Shown: positions 46,187-54,913, counted from the stretch's first letter. The stretch is 64,000 nucleotides of DNA from Marinomonas pollencensis (GCF_003387375.1 NZ_QUNG01000004.1:281634-345633); one strand, 5' to 3'. Numbers and translations are program-made. The notes: generated by a model from the letters alone, not told the origin.

Positions 46187-46217
46187 TTTTGTTGCCAACG
46201 GGATGTTGGCAACAAAA
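46187..46217. promoter_or_regulatory. Perfect inverted repeat in the viperin leader
   Basis: TTTTGTTGCCAAC and GTTGGCAACAAAA, a 13-bp perfect inverted repeat with a 5-base spacer, ends 12 bases before the viperin start codon on the coding strand and abuts the ribosome-binding site. It has no T-run after it on either strand beyond four bases. It could be an operator or a leader hairpin that gates translation. Confidence 0.65.
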
Positions 46218-46304
46218 CCTAGATTCAACTTGTGCACTGCACAACATAGCAGTTTGTTAAATTATTTTGCTTTTTTATTGTTCACACTCTTAACGATGCG
46301 ACCG

Positions 46305-46973
46305 CTAAAGTTTGAGCATAAAATCGAGAAGATCATCCACCTCCTCTGCGTCATGAATCTTCTTATCAATTTCCGCCTTCAGCTCTGCCACACCATGTGC
46401 GGTTTCATCTAACTCGTCAATCAACGCCTTGGCTTCGAGCCATTCGCCATCCAAATACTTAATAAGAATGCTGTCCATTGGCTCCAGCACGGCGGCCTGA
46501 GCTAGTAACACACGAAGCAATGAAGAGTTCGTTCCAAGCGTGGTCTGAGGCAAAGCTTTAAACGGATTGGGTAAACGTTCCGCTCTAAGGTCAAAATCCC
46601 CCTCAAGACACGTAACAAAAGCCGACGTTTTACTACTAGAAAGCGCAATACCCGCCAACGAATGCTGACGAGTAAACATAGCCTTTACCACTCCTGCACA
46701 TTGAGCGCGCTTCTCAGGTTCACAGAAAATGGCTTTCACTTCCTTTGAATCCGCAAAAATAGCGCTCAACAGCATAGCGTTAAACAAGGTATCCAGTTCA
46801 CTTTCTTGAATGGTATTTGTATTCTTATGGACATTCAAATCCGCTTGAAAACTCACGACCCCATTACGAAGAAAAGAGTTAGCCCTGGTTCGCAAAGACG
46901 GCGTTTCCACTAACACCTGTGAACCAAACAAAAACTTTAACGCCTCTGGAACACTGTAGAAATCAAGACCCAC
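46305..46973 (-). CDS. Hypothetical protein (222 aa) in the viperin island
   Basis: 222 residues with a GTG start at 46973; AGGAAG lies eight bases upstream and its first codons overlap the end of the Rap1a-like gene by 11 bp, indicating coupling. It appears soluble and helical ('ESELDTLFNAMLLSAIFADSKEVKAIF', 'SSLLRVLLAQAAVLEPMDSILIKYLDGEWLEAKALIDEL'), and ends in an acidic helix 'AEEVDDLLDFMLKL'. Three Cys cluster mid-chain ('IFCEPEKRAQCAG', 'VTCLEG'). I recognise no family. It ends 131 bp before the viperin start. Confidence 0.6.
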   Translation of the reverse strand: MGLDFYSVPEALKFLFGSQVLVETPSLRTRANSFLRNGVVSFQADLNVHKNTNTIQESELDTLFNAMLLSAIFADSKEVKAIFCEPEKRAQCAGVVKAMFTRQHSLAGIALSSSKTSAFVTCLEGDFDLRAERLPNPFKALPQTTLGTNSSLLRVLLAQAAVLEPMDSILIKYLDGEWLEAKALIDELDETAHGVAELKAEIDKKIHDAEEVDDLLDFMLKL

Positions 46974-47343
46974 AATACGCTTCCTGCAACATATCTGAAG
47001 TTCTAGTGCGTTTTAACTGGGACTCAGTCATATTGGTACGCGCAATAGCTTGAGCCATCTCTAAAACGTTGTTTTGTGCATAGCGACAGTAACTTGCATG
47101 CTGTCGGTACTGCATAATCACACCCAGACAATAGCCTGTTCGAATACCCTCTGCTAAAGAAGTACGCTGAGAAGCTAAAAACTTCTCTTTACCATGAGCA
47201 TCGTAAATATCAACTACTTCTTGGCAAGCACTTACTAAGAAGCCTGAACCATTTTCAATCGGAATATCACTACGAGCAAAGCTATTGCCACTCATTGTTA
47301 GCAACGCTATCAGAATAAATCTCACCCATTGTTTTTTAATCAC
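46963..47343 (-). CDS. Rap1a/Tai-like secreted protein
   Basis: 126 residues. A clear signal peptide (MIKKQWVRFILIALLTMSGNSFARS, cleavage after SFA) is followed by a small helical domain with paired cysteines: 'GSGFLVSACQEVVDIYD', 'RTGYCLGVIMQYRQHASYCRY' and 'EAYCGS'. The pattern (SAC...GYCLG...) resembles the Rap1a/Tai periplasmic immunity fold known from type VI effector immunity proteins. No effector is recognisable beside it. It is 12 bp behind the membrane-protein gene and overlaps the next gene. Confidence 0.55.
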   Translation of the reverse strand: MIKKQWVRFILIALLTMSGNSFARSDIPIENGSGFLVSACQEVVDIYDAHGKEKFLASQRTSLAEGIRTGYCLGVIMQYRQHASYCRYAQNNVLEMAQAIARTNMTESQLKRTRTSDMLQEAYCGS

Positions 47344-47355
47344 ATTAAAATCCTT

Positions 47356-47943
47356 TTAATTTTTATCAGACTGAGTTGAACTAGAAGAGGCTGATGTAGT
47401 GTCATCTTCGCCACCAGAAAAAAACTTTTTTATTATATGAAAATTGACCACCTTCATCGATTTTTTAAAACGTTTCTTTAGCTTTTTAAACCAATCTAAT
47501 TTATTTGAACTCGAAAGAAAAAATAAAACAAAAGTAACAACCATAACAACAAAAGAAAAATAACTTTTTAAACTCGACACCAACTCATAAGAATCCAGCT
47601 TATTAAGAAAGGAAAAAACAATAAAAACAAAAATTAAAATAAACACAGGAATTAAAATAGCTAGCAAATAACCCTTAACTCGAACCCAAGAACCACAACC
47701 TTCAAACTCTTTTTTATTGAAGAACTTCAATGTAAAAAAAGAAAAAAATAGTAATGTAAGTATTTCTGAGTTATCTAACTCGTTAAATCTAAAACTATCT
47801 TCAAATGGCATATAAAATATAGAAAACAGAACCATAACCCCCAACAACAGTATCGAACAATCAAATAAAATCATTAAAAATGACTTAAAAAACCTCAAAA
47901 ATAGATTCTTATGATTTTGTATTTTATTTATCTTAGATGACAT
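47356..47943 (-). CDS. Membrane protein of unknown function
   Basis: 195 residues with four predicted membrane helices: 'SFLMILFDCSILLLGVMVLFSIFYM', 'ILTLLFFSFFTLKFF', 'VKGYLLAILIPVFILIFVFIVFSFL' and 'YFSFVVMVVTFVLFFLSSS'. A basic cytoplasmic C-terminus ('WFKKLKKRFKKSMKVVNFHIIKKFF') ends in a Ser/Thr-rich tail. The gene is AT-richer than its neighbours. I recognise no family. It sits between the Cys-rich gene and the Rap1a-like gene, all in one direction, and may anchor a partner at the membrane. Confidence 0.6.
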   Translation of the reverse strand: MSSKINKIQNHKNLFLRFFKSFLMILFDCSILLLGVMVLFSIFYMPFEDSFRFNELDNSEILTLLFFSFFTLKFFNKKEFEGCGSWVRVKGYLLAILIPVFILIFVFIVFSFLNKLDSYELVSSLKSYFSFVVMVVTFVLFFLSSSNKLDWFKKLKKRFKKSMKVVNFHIIKKFFSGGEDDTTSASSSSTQSDKN

Positions 47944-48025
47944 TGTTTATCCTTAAACTTATAGTTTATTTAATTGATTTTTTGGTTAGGTTCCGCGTTT
48001 AAAATTTGCAAATCTATAAACACGA

Positions 48026-48790
48026 TCATAGATTACTTATTGAAATTCGATTTACTCTTGCTGCTTGATCACTTTCACAAGTATCACATTCCATATAAAG
48101 ACACACATTAAAAGCAGCGATTTCTTTGCAGTTACCCCTGTACTGAATCGCTCTTAGTTGATCTTCTGCGCCATGACCAAGATAGCGGCGTATGCTGGTA
48201 AAAAACTTAGGCCAATGACCAGCGCTATTTTTTCTCAACGTCATTTTGGCCAATTTTTCACGGGCTTCCCCAATAGACAATCCTTCTCTTACTAAGCTTG
48301 TCATTTGAGTATTGAGGTTATTTAGAGTGACTTTACGAAAACGTTTTAAACGCTCAGCATCAAGATTCAGCTCATCAATCGTATTTTGGACGACGGCCTC
48401 ATCCACCTCCGCTTGCTGACAAGCGTCTGAATCAACAGAGAAAGCGCCTGTGGATCTGTCACAGGAAAACAACTTAGGAAAAGCGGGGATCTGGAGTGGG
48501 TTCAAAATAATACCGTCTAGGTTTTTCTCACCTTTTGGCACATCACAAGAACTTTCAGGACTGGTAAAACGCTGGCTCGCATCAACAACATTACGTTGGC
48601 TGCCACCGTTGCGACAGCCCAATAAATTTTGCCAATCTAAATGCCAGTTTCGAGAAGGCGTGTTATCAGAGTAATTCTTCTCTGCTGCCCTAGCAATAGT
48701 GAAAAGAAAGTCATCGTGGCCTTTAAGAAAGACAAAATTAGAAGCTGAAGTCGCCATGGATAAAATGAAATTCCTTTTCATTAAAAACAA
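48026..48790 (-). CDS. Cys-rich hypothetical protein with an HsdR-like N-terminus
   Basis: 254 residues from 48790, or 243 from the internal Met12. The first ~30 residues after Met12 ('TSASNFVFLKGHDDFLFTIARAAEKNY') read like the conserved N-terminus of type I restriction HsdR/DEAD-helicase proteins ('..NF.FL..HD..L..LA..AE..'). That resemblance then stops abruptly. The remainder contains nine cysteines, several in pairs ('SSCDV', 'FSCDRS', 'DACQQ', 'NVCLYMECDTCES'), and a helical stretch from ~125. I recognise no family. It may be a hybrid made by a deletion joining an hsdR remnant to another gene. It is the first gene of a leftward set. Confidence 0.5.
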   Translation of the reverse strand: MFLMKRNFILSMATSASNFVFLKGHDDFLFTIARAAEKNYSDNTPSRNWHLDWQNLLGCRNGGSQRNVVDASQRFTSPESSCDVPKGEKNLDGIILNPLQIPAFPKLFSCDRSTGAFSVDSDACQQAEVDEAVVQNTIDELNLDAERLKRFRKVTLNNLNTQMTSLVREGLSIGEAREKLAKMTLRKNSAGHWPKFFTSIRRYLGHGAEDQLRAIQYRGNCKEIAAFNVCLYMECDTCESDQAARVNRISISNL

Positions 48791-48931
48791 ACTGTTTATC
48801 TAAGGATTTTCACTATTATTCGTCATTAATGCAAATAAAATAACCAAAACAAGGAGATACCCCCACCCTAACCCTCCCCCTTAGAAGACATAAGGGGAGG
48901 GAACAATGACATTGTGATCTGGCTCTCGACT

Positions 48932-49864
48932 TCAGTAGCCGTTTATTAAGTCTATTTGATTAGTCAGCTCACCCTTGCTAACAAAGCTCAATACGTTGTC
49001 GGCGACTTGTTCGATGATGGTAGGAAGTGAGGCATCGGAGGCTAAGTGCGGGGTGATTGTGACGCCTTTGGTGGTCCATAATGGGTCTTTGGCTGGCAGG
49101 GGCTCTTGATCAAATACGTCTAGTAATGCTCCTCGCAAATGACCAGAATCGATCGCGTCAATTAAGTCACCTGGTATCAGGTGACCACCACGACCAACGT
49201 TGATGAGGTAGCCTCCCTCTGGCATTTTATTAAATAAGTCTTTGTTCAGTATGCCTTTTGTTGCTGGGCTTAGCGGTAATAAATTCACCAGTAACTCAGT
49301 TTCTTTTAGCTGCTCAGTTAGCCCTTCTGGCCCTTGGTAGCAGTGAATACCATCCAGATTTTTAGGACTTCTTGACCAACCCGATACGCTATAGCCAAAT
49401 TGCGCTAAGCCACGCGCAACAAACTGCCCTAACTCGCCCAATCCTAAAACGCTTATGCGAACATCAGATGCAGGGCGCTGGCGAAAGCCTTGCCATTTTG
49501 ACTCCTTTTGATTGGCACTTATCTTGTCAAAGTTACGCTGTACTGTCAGAGCGCCCCACAATACGTATTCCAGCATGCCTTGCTTTTGATGATCATCAAC
49601 CACTCGACAAATCGGTAAGCCCGAGGTGAGTAACTCAGCACCAAAATGATCGACGCCCGCGGCCACAGAATGAAGACACTGTAAATTTGGAAAGCGCGTT
49701 AGTAAGTCTTTTCCTGGATGCCAACAAAGGGCCATTGTTGCCCGTTCTGCACCACTGTCATCGGCAAGTAGTACGTTGATTTCTGGACGACGTGATAAAA
49801 AAGCGGCTTTCAGCTTAGCGCTGTATTTCTCATTATTGGTGACGAGTAAAAGGTCATTGCTCAT
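48932..49864 (-). CDS. D-2-hydroxyacid dehydrogenase (GhrA-like)
   Basis: 310 residues from the ATG at 49864. NAD(P)-dependent reduction of 2-oxoacids such as glyoxylate and hydroxypyruvate is the likely reaction. The nucleotide-binding 'ISVLGLGELGQFVARGLAQFGYSVSGWSRS' is at about 137-166. Catalytic Arg is in 'LINVGRGGHLIPGDLIDAI', Glu in 'LDVFDQEPLPAKDPLW' and His in 'VTITPHLAS'. The N-terminal substrate region has 'LHSVAAGVDHF'. It is closer to GhrA than to SerA because there is no ACT domain. No operon partner. Confidence 0.88.
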   Translation of the reverse strand: MSNDLLLVTNNEKYSAKLKAAFLSRRPEINVLLADDSGAERATMALCWHPGKDLLTRFPNLQCLHSVAAGVDHFGAELLTSGLPICRVVDDHQKQGMLEYVLWGALTVQRNFDKISANQKESKWQGFRQRPASDVRISVLGLGELGQFVARGLAQFGYSVSGWSRSPKNLDGIHCYQGPEGLTEQLKETELLVNLLPLSPATKGILNKDLFNKMPEGGYLINVGRGGHLIPGDLIDAIDSGHLRGALLDVFDQEPLPAKDPLWTTKGVTITPHLASDASLPTIIEQVADNVLSFVSKGELTNQIDLINGY

Positions 49865-50150
49865 AGCGAATCTCTGTCTAGTAAATTGGCTCATGTACTT
49901 TTTCGGGACCAAGCCTGCCACAGGGTAGAAGGCTTTTACAAATGCACCAGGATCAAAAAAGAAAAAGTCAGGGTTCCAAGCTATTTTTCGCCATTTAGCA
50001 AGGCGCTTAACTATTCACTCGAAGCGGGATGCTTTACACTCTTCGCTATGCATTAACAATGTCTTAACCGCCATAGAAAACCCAACGACATAGCTCGTTT
50101 GGGTGACATAGTCACGATGCGTTAAGACAGACAGTAAAGGACCCTAGGCA

Positions 50151-51086
50151 GTGAAAAAAGTATTTATTGATGGTGAAACTGGCACCACAGGCTTGCAAGT
50201 AAGAGATCGTTTGGTCAATCACCCTAACATCGACATTATTAGCATTGATCCAGCGAAAAAGCGCGATGTAGAAGAAAAGCGTCGCCTAATGAAAGAGGCT
50301 GATGTAACGGTGCTTTGCCTACCTGACGATGCCGCGAAAGACAGCGTCGCCTTAGCAAAAGAAGAAGGCTGCCGTATTTTGGATGCCAGCTCAGTTCACC
50401 GTGTGGCTGAAGGTTGGGTATATGGCTTACCTGAGTTGGACGTTACCCAACGTGACAAGATCAAAACCGCACAATTCGTTTCCAATCCTGGCTGCTACCC
50501 TACTGGCGCAATTCTATTACTAAAACCATTAGTGGAAGCGGGATTGTTGCCTGCGGCTGGGGATTACTCTATTAACGCTATTTCTGGTTATAGCGGTGGC
50601 GGTAATGCCCTTATTGATCGTTACGAAAACGGTGAAGACGCGCCAATCTTTGGTGCTTACGGACTGACGTTTAACCATAAGCATTTACCAGAAATTAAAA
50701 CTTGGTCTGGCATCAACAAAGCGCCGATTTTCGTACCAAGTGTGGGCAACTTTAGCCAAGGTATGCTGACTTTCTTACCGATTCAGCTAACAGGCGAAAC
50801 CACCATGGCCCAGTTGCAAGCTAAATTGGCTGACGTTTATGCCTCTGATAGCTTTGTTAAGGTGAATGATTTTAACGCTGTTGAAGATGCCGCCGCGCCT
50901 TTCTTAACACCTCATGGTTTAGAGAACACCAACCTTGTTGAGCTGTCTGTATTGAGTGCCCCAGACAATCAATCTGGTGTGTTGGTTGCTAAGCTCGATA
51001 ACCTTGGTAAAGGGGCTTCTGGCGCCGCCGTGCAAAACCTCAACATCATGTTAGGTTTTGCCGAAGAAACTGCAGTTAACCTGTAA
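50151..51086 (+). CDS. argC: N-acetyl-gamma-glutamyl-phosphate reductase (short form)
   Basis: 311 residues, the short type-2 AGPR. It reduces N-acetyl-glutamyl phosphate to the semialdehyde in arginine synthesis. The start is GTG at 50151 with AAAGGA upstream; there is no better ATG. The NADP loop is 'FIDGETGTTGLQVRDRL' at 4-20, and the catalytic Cys is in 'FVSNPGCYPTGAILLLKPL' near 115. The 'YSINAISGYSGGGN' and 'PEIKTW' segments complete the site. The neighbours (Lrp-type regulator, ctlX) also concern arginine/citrulline. Confidence 0.93.
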   Translation: MKKVFIDGETGTTGLQVRDRLVNHPNIDIISIDPAKKRDVEEKRRLMKEADVTVLCLPDDAAKDSVALAKEEGCRILDASSVHRVAEGWVYGLPELDVTQRDKIKTAQFVSNPGCYPTGAILLLKPLVEAGLLPAAGDYSINAISGYSGGGNALIDRYENGEDAPIFGAYGLTFNHKHLPEIKTWSGINKAPIFVPSVGNFSQGMLTFLPIQLTGETTMAQLQAKLADVYASDSFVKVNDFNAVEDAAAPFLTPHGLENTNLVELSVLSAPDNQSGVLVAKLDNLGKGASGAAVQNLNIMLGFAEETAVNL

Positions 51087-51139
51087 TCGAGATACGTTGT
51101 TCATTAGCACTACTGGTTGGCGCTAATGAACAATGCCCT

Positions 51140-51571
51140 TTACATAGTCGACAGTAACAAGCTGGTTTCACTGTTCAAAATACCATCCACTTCTCGCACA
51201 CGGCGCAACACACGATCAAATTCACCTAAGCTGGTTGTTTGCACTTCCGCAACCAAATCCCATGCGCCATTCGTTGAATGCAGCTTCACCAACTCTGGAA
51301 TGCCGCGCAGCTTTTTAATAACCTGAGAAGTCGACTGACCAGCCACTTCTATCATCATTATCGCGCGCACGGTTTCTTTTTCTACCTCCTGATGAACTCG
51401 CACGGTAAAGCCCAAAATTACGCCACTCGACACCAATCGATCCAGTCGGTTTTGCACCGTTGCACGAGAGACTTTTAAGGTGTCCGCTAAATACGAGACC
51501 GAGGCCCTGCCATCTTTGCGCAATTCAGAAATCAAATCTGAATCTAAGGAATCATAAATATAGGGGTTCAT
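51140..51571 (-). CDS. Lrp/AsnC-family transcriptional regulator
   Basis: 143 residues from the ATG at 51571, which has GAGG eight bases upstream; the longer frame adds ten residues without a better site. An N-terminal winged helix-turn-helix ('LDSDLISELRKDGRASVSYLADTLKVSRATVQNRLDRLVSSGVI') is followed by the effector-binding RAM domain ('GIPELVKLHSTNGAWDLVAEVQTTSLGEFDRVLRRVREVDGI'). It is divergent from ctlX, 156 bp apart, so it probably controls ctlX in response to an amino acid. argC converges with it. The target is inferred. Confidence 0.92.
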   Translation of the reverse strand: MNPYIYDSLDSDLISELRKDGRASVSYLADTLKVSRATVQNRLDRLVSSGVILGFTVRVHQEVEKETVRAIMMIEVAGQSTSQVIKKLRGIPELVKLHSTNGAWDLVAEVQTTSLGEFDRVLRRVREVDGILNSETSLLLSTM

Positions 51572-51727
51572 CACTATCACCTCATCTGGCAAACCTATCA
51601 AAGTGCCAACTAAACCTGACTATTTGATAAAAAACTCATCAAATAGTATTAAATTATGACATTTTAAACAACGTTCACTCCCTTTAATATGGCAACTCAT
51701 CTTTCATCTGTTCCAGAGGGGCTTAAC

Positions 51728-52654
51728 ATGAACCACACCATCACTAAAACACAATCTCCTGAAGCCATTGTTATGGTGCGCCCTCATTGCTTTATCTCTA
51801 ACCCTGAAACCATGGCTGATAATGCATTTCAATACGCTTGCAAAAGTAAAAATGCCGCATTAAGCGCTTACAATGAAGTCTCTGAAGCCGTGCAAAAATT
51901 GCAAGATAAAGGGGTTAGAGTACATGTGTTTGAGGATAAATCGAACGCGACACCAGACTCTGTTTTCCCCAACAACTGGTTCAGTACTCACCATAATGGC
52001 ACCCTAATCCAATACCCTATGTACGCCCCAAACCGTCGCCATGAATATCGCCAAGACATTATGGATTTTCTGAGCGCCCACTATGACTACCAAACCCACA
52101 TCAATCTGCGACACCATGCTGATGAACAAGCGTTTCTAGAAGGAACCGGGTCGATTGTTTTCGACCACCAGCACAATATTGCGTATGCGGCGCGCTCTAA
52201 TCGAACCAGTGAAGGGCTGTTTCGGCAGGTATGCCGAGAAATGGGTTATCAAGCTGTGCTATTTGATGCTGCGGATGAAAATGGTGTGCCGATTTACCAC
52301 ACCAATGTGATGATGTGCATCAGTGCTAAGTTCGTTATGATCGGTATGGATATGGTGGCAGAAAAAGACCGCCCAGCCTTGTTTAGCCTGTTTCAACAAA
52401 GCGGCCTATCAGTCATTCATTTAAGCAACCAGCAAGTTCGAAATTTCTGCGGCAACGCCATTGAATTACGCGGCACGAATGAAAACCTACTGGCGCTTTC
52501 ACAAACCGCTTTTGATGCACTCACCGTAGCGCAAAAAAGCCTTATTGAAGAATCTGTTACCCTGCTACCACTTGCCATCCCGACCATCGAAAGTGCGGGA
52601 GGATCAGTCCGCTGTATGATTGCAGGCGTACACCGCTCTAACCTTGCGAGTTAG
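51728..52654 (+). CDS. ctlX: Citrulline utilization hydrolase CtlX family (arginine deiminase-related)
   Basis: 308 residues from the ATG at 51728, which has AGAGGGG ten bases upstream; an in-frame upstream ATG lacks it. It belongs to the guanidino-modifying (GME) fold. Recognisable segments are 'IVMVRPHCFISNPETMADNAFQ', 'DSVFPNNWFSTHHNGTLIQYPMYAPNRRHEYR', 'EGTGSIVFDHQHNIAYAARSNRTSEGLF', 'IYHTNVMMCIS' with the His, and the nucleophile Cys in 'SAGGSVRCMIAGVH'. This is the CtlX/amidinotransferase-like group; the exact substrate is uncertain. Its end overlaps the convergent LysR gene by 17 bp. Confidence 0.88.
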   Translation: MNHTITKTQSPEAIVMVRPHCFISNPETMADNAFQYACKSKNAALSAYNEVSEAVQKLQDKGVRVHVFEDKSNATPDSVFPNNWFSTHHNGTLIQYPMYAPNRRHEYRQDIMDFLSAHYDYQTHINLRHHADEQAFLEGTGSIVFDHQHNIAYAARSNRTSEGLFRQVCREMGYQAVLFDAADENGVPIYHTNVMMCISAKFVMIGMDMVAEKDRPALFSLFQQSGLSVIHLSNQQVRNFCGNAIELRGTNENLLALSQTAFDALTVAQKSLIEESVTLLPLAIPTIESAGGSVRCMIAGVHRSNLAS

Positions 52655-53567
52655 CGTCCTTGTCAAAAGCATCCCAGTACGGAGGCGTACCAAAATAGCC
52701 GTCTAAAAAATCAATAAAACAGCGCACCTTACTTGCCAATAGCTTGCGGTGCGCATAAAGAGCGTACAAGCCCATCACCTTAGGTTCATAATCTAACAGC
52801 AGCGGCACTAACTGGCCTTTTCTAATTGCCTCGCCTGCTATGAAGGTAGGTTGCAGCGCGATACCTGCTCCCGCAATGGCCGCCTCAACGAGGACATCGC
52901 CATTATTGCTTTCGAACAGTCCCCCTTGTTCTACATTTTTACTGCGTAACCAAGCAAAAACCTCATTGCGCTCATCCATTTCAAGATAACTATAGTGGAG
53001 GTATTTATGCTGCTTAAGATCTTCTGGCTTAGACGGCGTACCATGCTGTTTCAGGTATTCAGGGGAGGCACAGAGGATAACCCTTATCGGGGCAACATAT
53101 TTAGCCACCAGCGATGAGCTCTTTAGCTCACCAATGCGCAGCACAACATCAAACCCCTCCTCAACCACATCGACTTTACGGTCATTCAGCTGCAAGTCCA
53201 AATCGATCAACGGATAATGCTTTTGAAAATCGGCTAATAAAGGAGCCAGGTGCTTGATCGAAAAGGACACCGGAGCACTAATACGCAAGGTGCCTTTCGG
53301 GTTCTGATGCAAACCACCTAACTGTTGTTCCATCTCATCTATGCTCGCCAGTATTTGTTTGGCGTGTTGCAGGTACTGTATGCCGGCTTCCGTGAGACTC
53401 ACCCGACGTGTTGTACGATTTAACAAGCGTACATTCAGCTTTTCTTCTAGCTGGGAAACATACTTACTTACTAACTGCGGAGATAATTGCAAATACTCAG
53501 CCGCGCGACTAAAGCTACCTTCCGTCACGACAGACACAAACGTCCGCATTGCATCTATCCTATCCAT
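52638..53567 (-). CDS. LysR-family transcriptional regulator
   Basis: 309 residues. The N-terminal winged HTH is 'MRTFVSVVTEGSFSRAAEYLQLSPQLVSKYVSQLEEKLNVRLLNRTTRRVSLTEAG' (about 6-61), followed by a periplasmic-binding-like effector domain. The type with 'YGTLRISAPVSFSIKHLAPLLADF' resembles the CrgA/DmlR group that often controls redox or aromatic stress genes. It is divergent from the DoxX gene, 146 bp away, which is the most likely target. The 3' end overlaps ctlX by 17 bp in convergent orientation. Confidence 0.92.
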   Translation of the reverse strand: MDRIDAMRTFVSVVTEGSFSRAAEYLQLSPQLVSKYVSQLEEKLNVRLLNRTTRRVSLTEAGIQYLQHAKQILASIDEMEQQLGGLHQNPKGTLRISAPVSFSIKHLAPLLADFQKHYPLIDLDLQLNDRKVDVVEEGFDVVLRIGELKSSSLVAKYVAPIRVILCASPEYLKQHGTPSKPEDLKQHKYLHYSYLEMDERNEVFAWLRSKNVEQGGLFESNNGDVLVEAAIAGAGIALQPTFIAGEAIRKGQLVPLLLDYEPKVMGLYALYAHRKLLASKVRCFIDFLDGYFGTPPYWDAFDKDANSQG

Positions 53568-53713
53568 ATCATCCCCTCACTCATCAGAATGCTATTATCT
53601 CCATTTTGTTGCTAATAATTCAATGTATCCCATGTTAATTATAAATATTATTGATAGTAAGATGTGCGTATATTCTAAACACTGAGTTAAACCTCTTAAC
53701 AACGGAGTCATAC

Positions 53714-54160
53714 ATGAGCTTACCACTTTTGAAAAAACTGATTAGCACAAACAACAGCCTAAGCGCTCTTATTCTACGTGCGCCTATTGGCATCATCCTA
53801 ATGGCCCACGGCGCCCAGAAACTGTTTGGTTGGTTTGGTGGCTATGGCCTAGAAGGCACTGGGCAATTCATGGCCAGCCTTGGCCTTAACCCTGGCTACT
53901 TGATGGCATTTTTGGCTGGCAGTGCAGAGTTCTTTGGTGGCTTGGCGTTATTGATTGGCTTATTGACTCGCCCAGCAGCATTTGTCGTCGCGTTTACTAT
54001 GCTAATAGCCATCTTCAGCGTACACATCAGCCATGGCCTATTCGCATCTAATGGCGGCTACGAATACGCATTAAGCTTATTTGTTGTCGCTGTCGCCATC
54101 CTGATCCAAGGCGCTGGACGCTTCTCTGTGGACAAAGCGATCCAAAATAAATTGTCCTAA
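53714..54160 (+). CDS. DoxX family membrane protein
   Basis: 148 residues from the ATG at 53714, with GGAG eight bases upstream. Four membrane helices: 'LSALILRAPIGIILMAHGAQKLFGWFGG', 'YLMAFLAGSAEFFGGLALLIGLLTRPAAFVVAFTML' and 'YALSLFVVAVAILIQGAG'. The DoxX hallmarks (R-x-x-x-G-x-x-x-x-x-H-G-x-x-K near residues 22-36, and the 'G-E-F-x-G-G' type motif) are present. Family members are membrane oxidoreductase subunits or redox-stress proteins. It is divergent from the LysR regulator, a frequent pairing. Function not assigned. Confidence 0.9.
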   Translation: MSLPLLKKLISTNNSLSALILRAPIGIILMAHGAQKLFGWFGGYGLEGTGQFMASLGLNPGYLMAFLAGSAEFFGGLALLIGLLTRPAAFVVAFTMLIAIFSVHISHGLFASNGGYEYALSLFVVAVAILIQGAGRFSVDKAIQNKLS

Positions 54161-54913
54161 TTGCCATGGGCCCTCAGCAATCTCATGTTATCAATCTGAG
54201 GGCCTGAAAACCCAGTAAAATCATAAGCGATAAAGGTGCTGCTTTTATCGCTTTTTTAGTCGTTAATTTGTCATACCTCTTCTCGTATTCAGCGTAACTT
54301 AGAGAACTTTTCTAACCTCGACCCCACTCTCTAGAAAAAGTAACGGTTATCACCTCAGTCGCTTCCACCATCAAGCCTCTAATAAGGGGAATGACTCTGT
54401 CCGGGGTCTTATTGAGCTTTCACAAAAGCCTTAGCGCCGCATATTAACGCTCAATTGAGGGCTTACCAAAAGCAGACTCGTTAGAGCTGTATTTATTGAA
54501 AATCACTGAAAGCCATTCCACTTGCAAACACGCCTGAAAAGCACCTAAATTCGAGCATTTAATCCCCTGTTTTTCATGGTTTTTTTTGACCAAGGTAGAA
54601 AAACAAATAAAAATTATTTATTGACAAATAGTTACCTAAAATAATAAGTTACAGCTCTAATCTTCATGCGTAATTAAAAAGTGTATAAAAATCAACGAGA
54701 CTCTCTCACAAGTTGCTGTCTTGCCAGCACCATTCGGACACTTTTCTGCGCACATAAACTCGCTAATAAGGAATTAGCCTAACCAATAAATGCTCGCCTG
54801 CGATGCAACCTAACATTGAGTGCATAAGGCCGCCTTTTATCAACCTAAAGAGAATTGAGTTACAGCAAACAGTCATACAGAGTTCTAAACAAATACAATC
54901 TTGGTAAACAATA
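54161..54913. other. Long intergenic region upstream of the BCCT gene
   Basis: 753 bp without a convincing gene. It holds the DoxX terminator at 54227-54259 and a promoter-like TTGACA (54621-54626) with TAATAA (54642-54647), spacer 15 bases, about 265 bp before the BCCT start. A long 5' leader of the BCCT transcript is therefore possible. I cannot identify a riboswitch in it. Confidence 0.4.
54227..54259 (+). terminator. Terminator after the DoxX gene
   Basis: GCGATAAA and TTTATCGC make an 8-bp stem (GCGATAAA-GGTGCTGCT-TTTATCGC) followed by TTTTTT. Confidence 0.75.
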
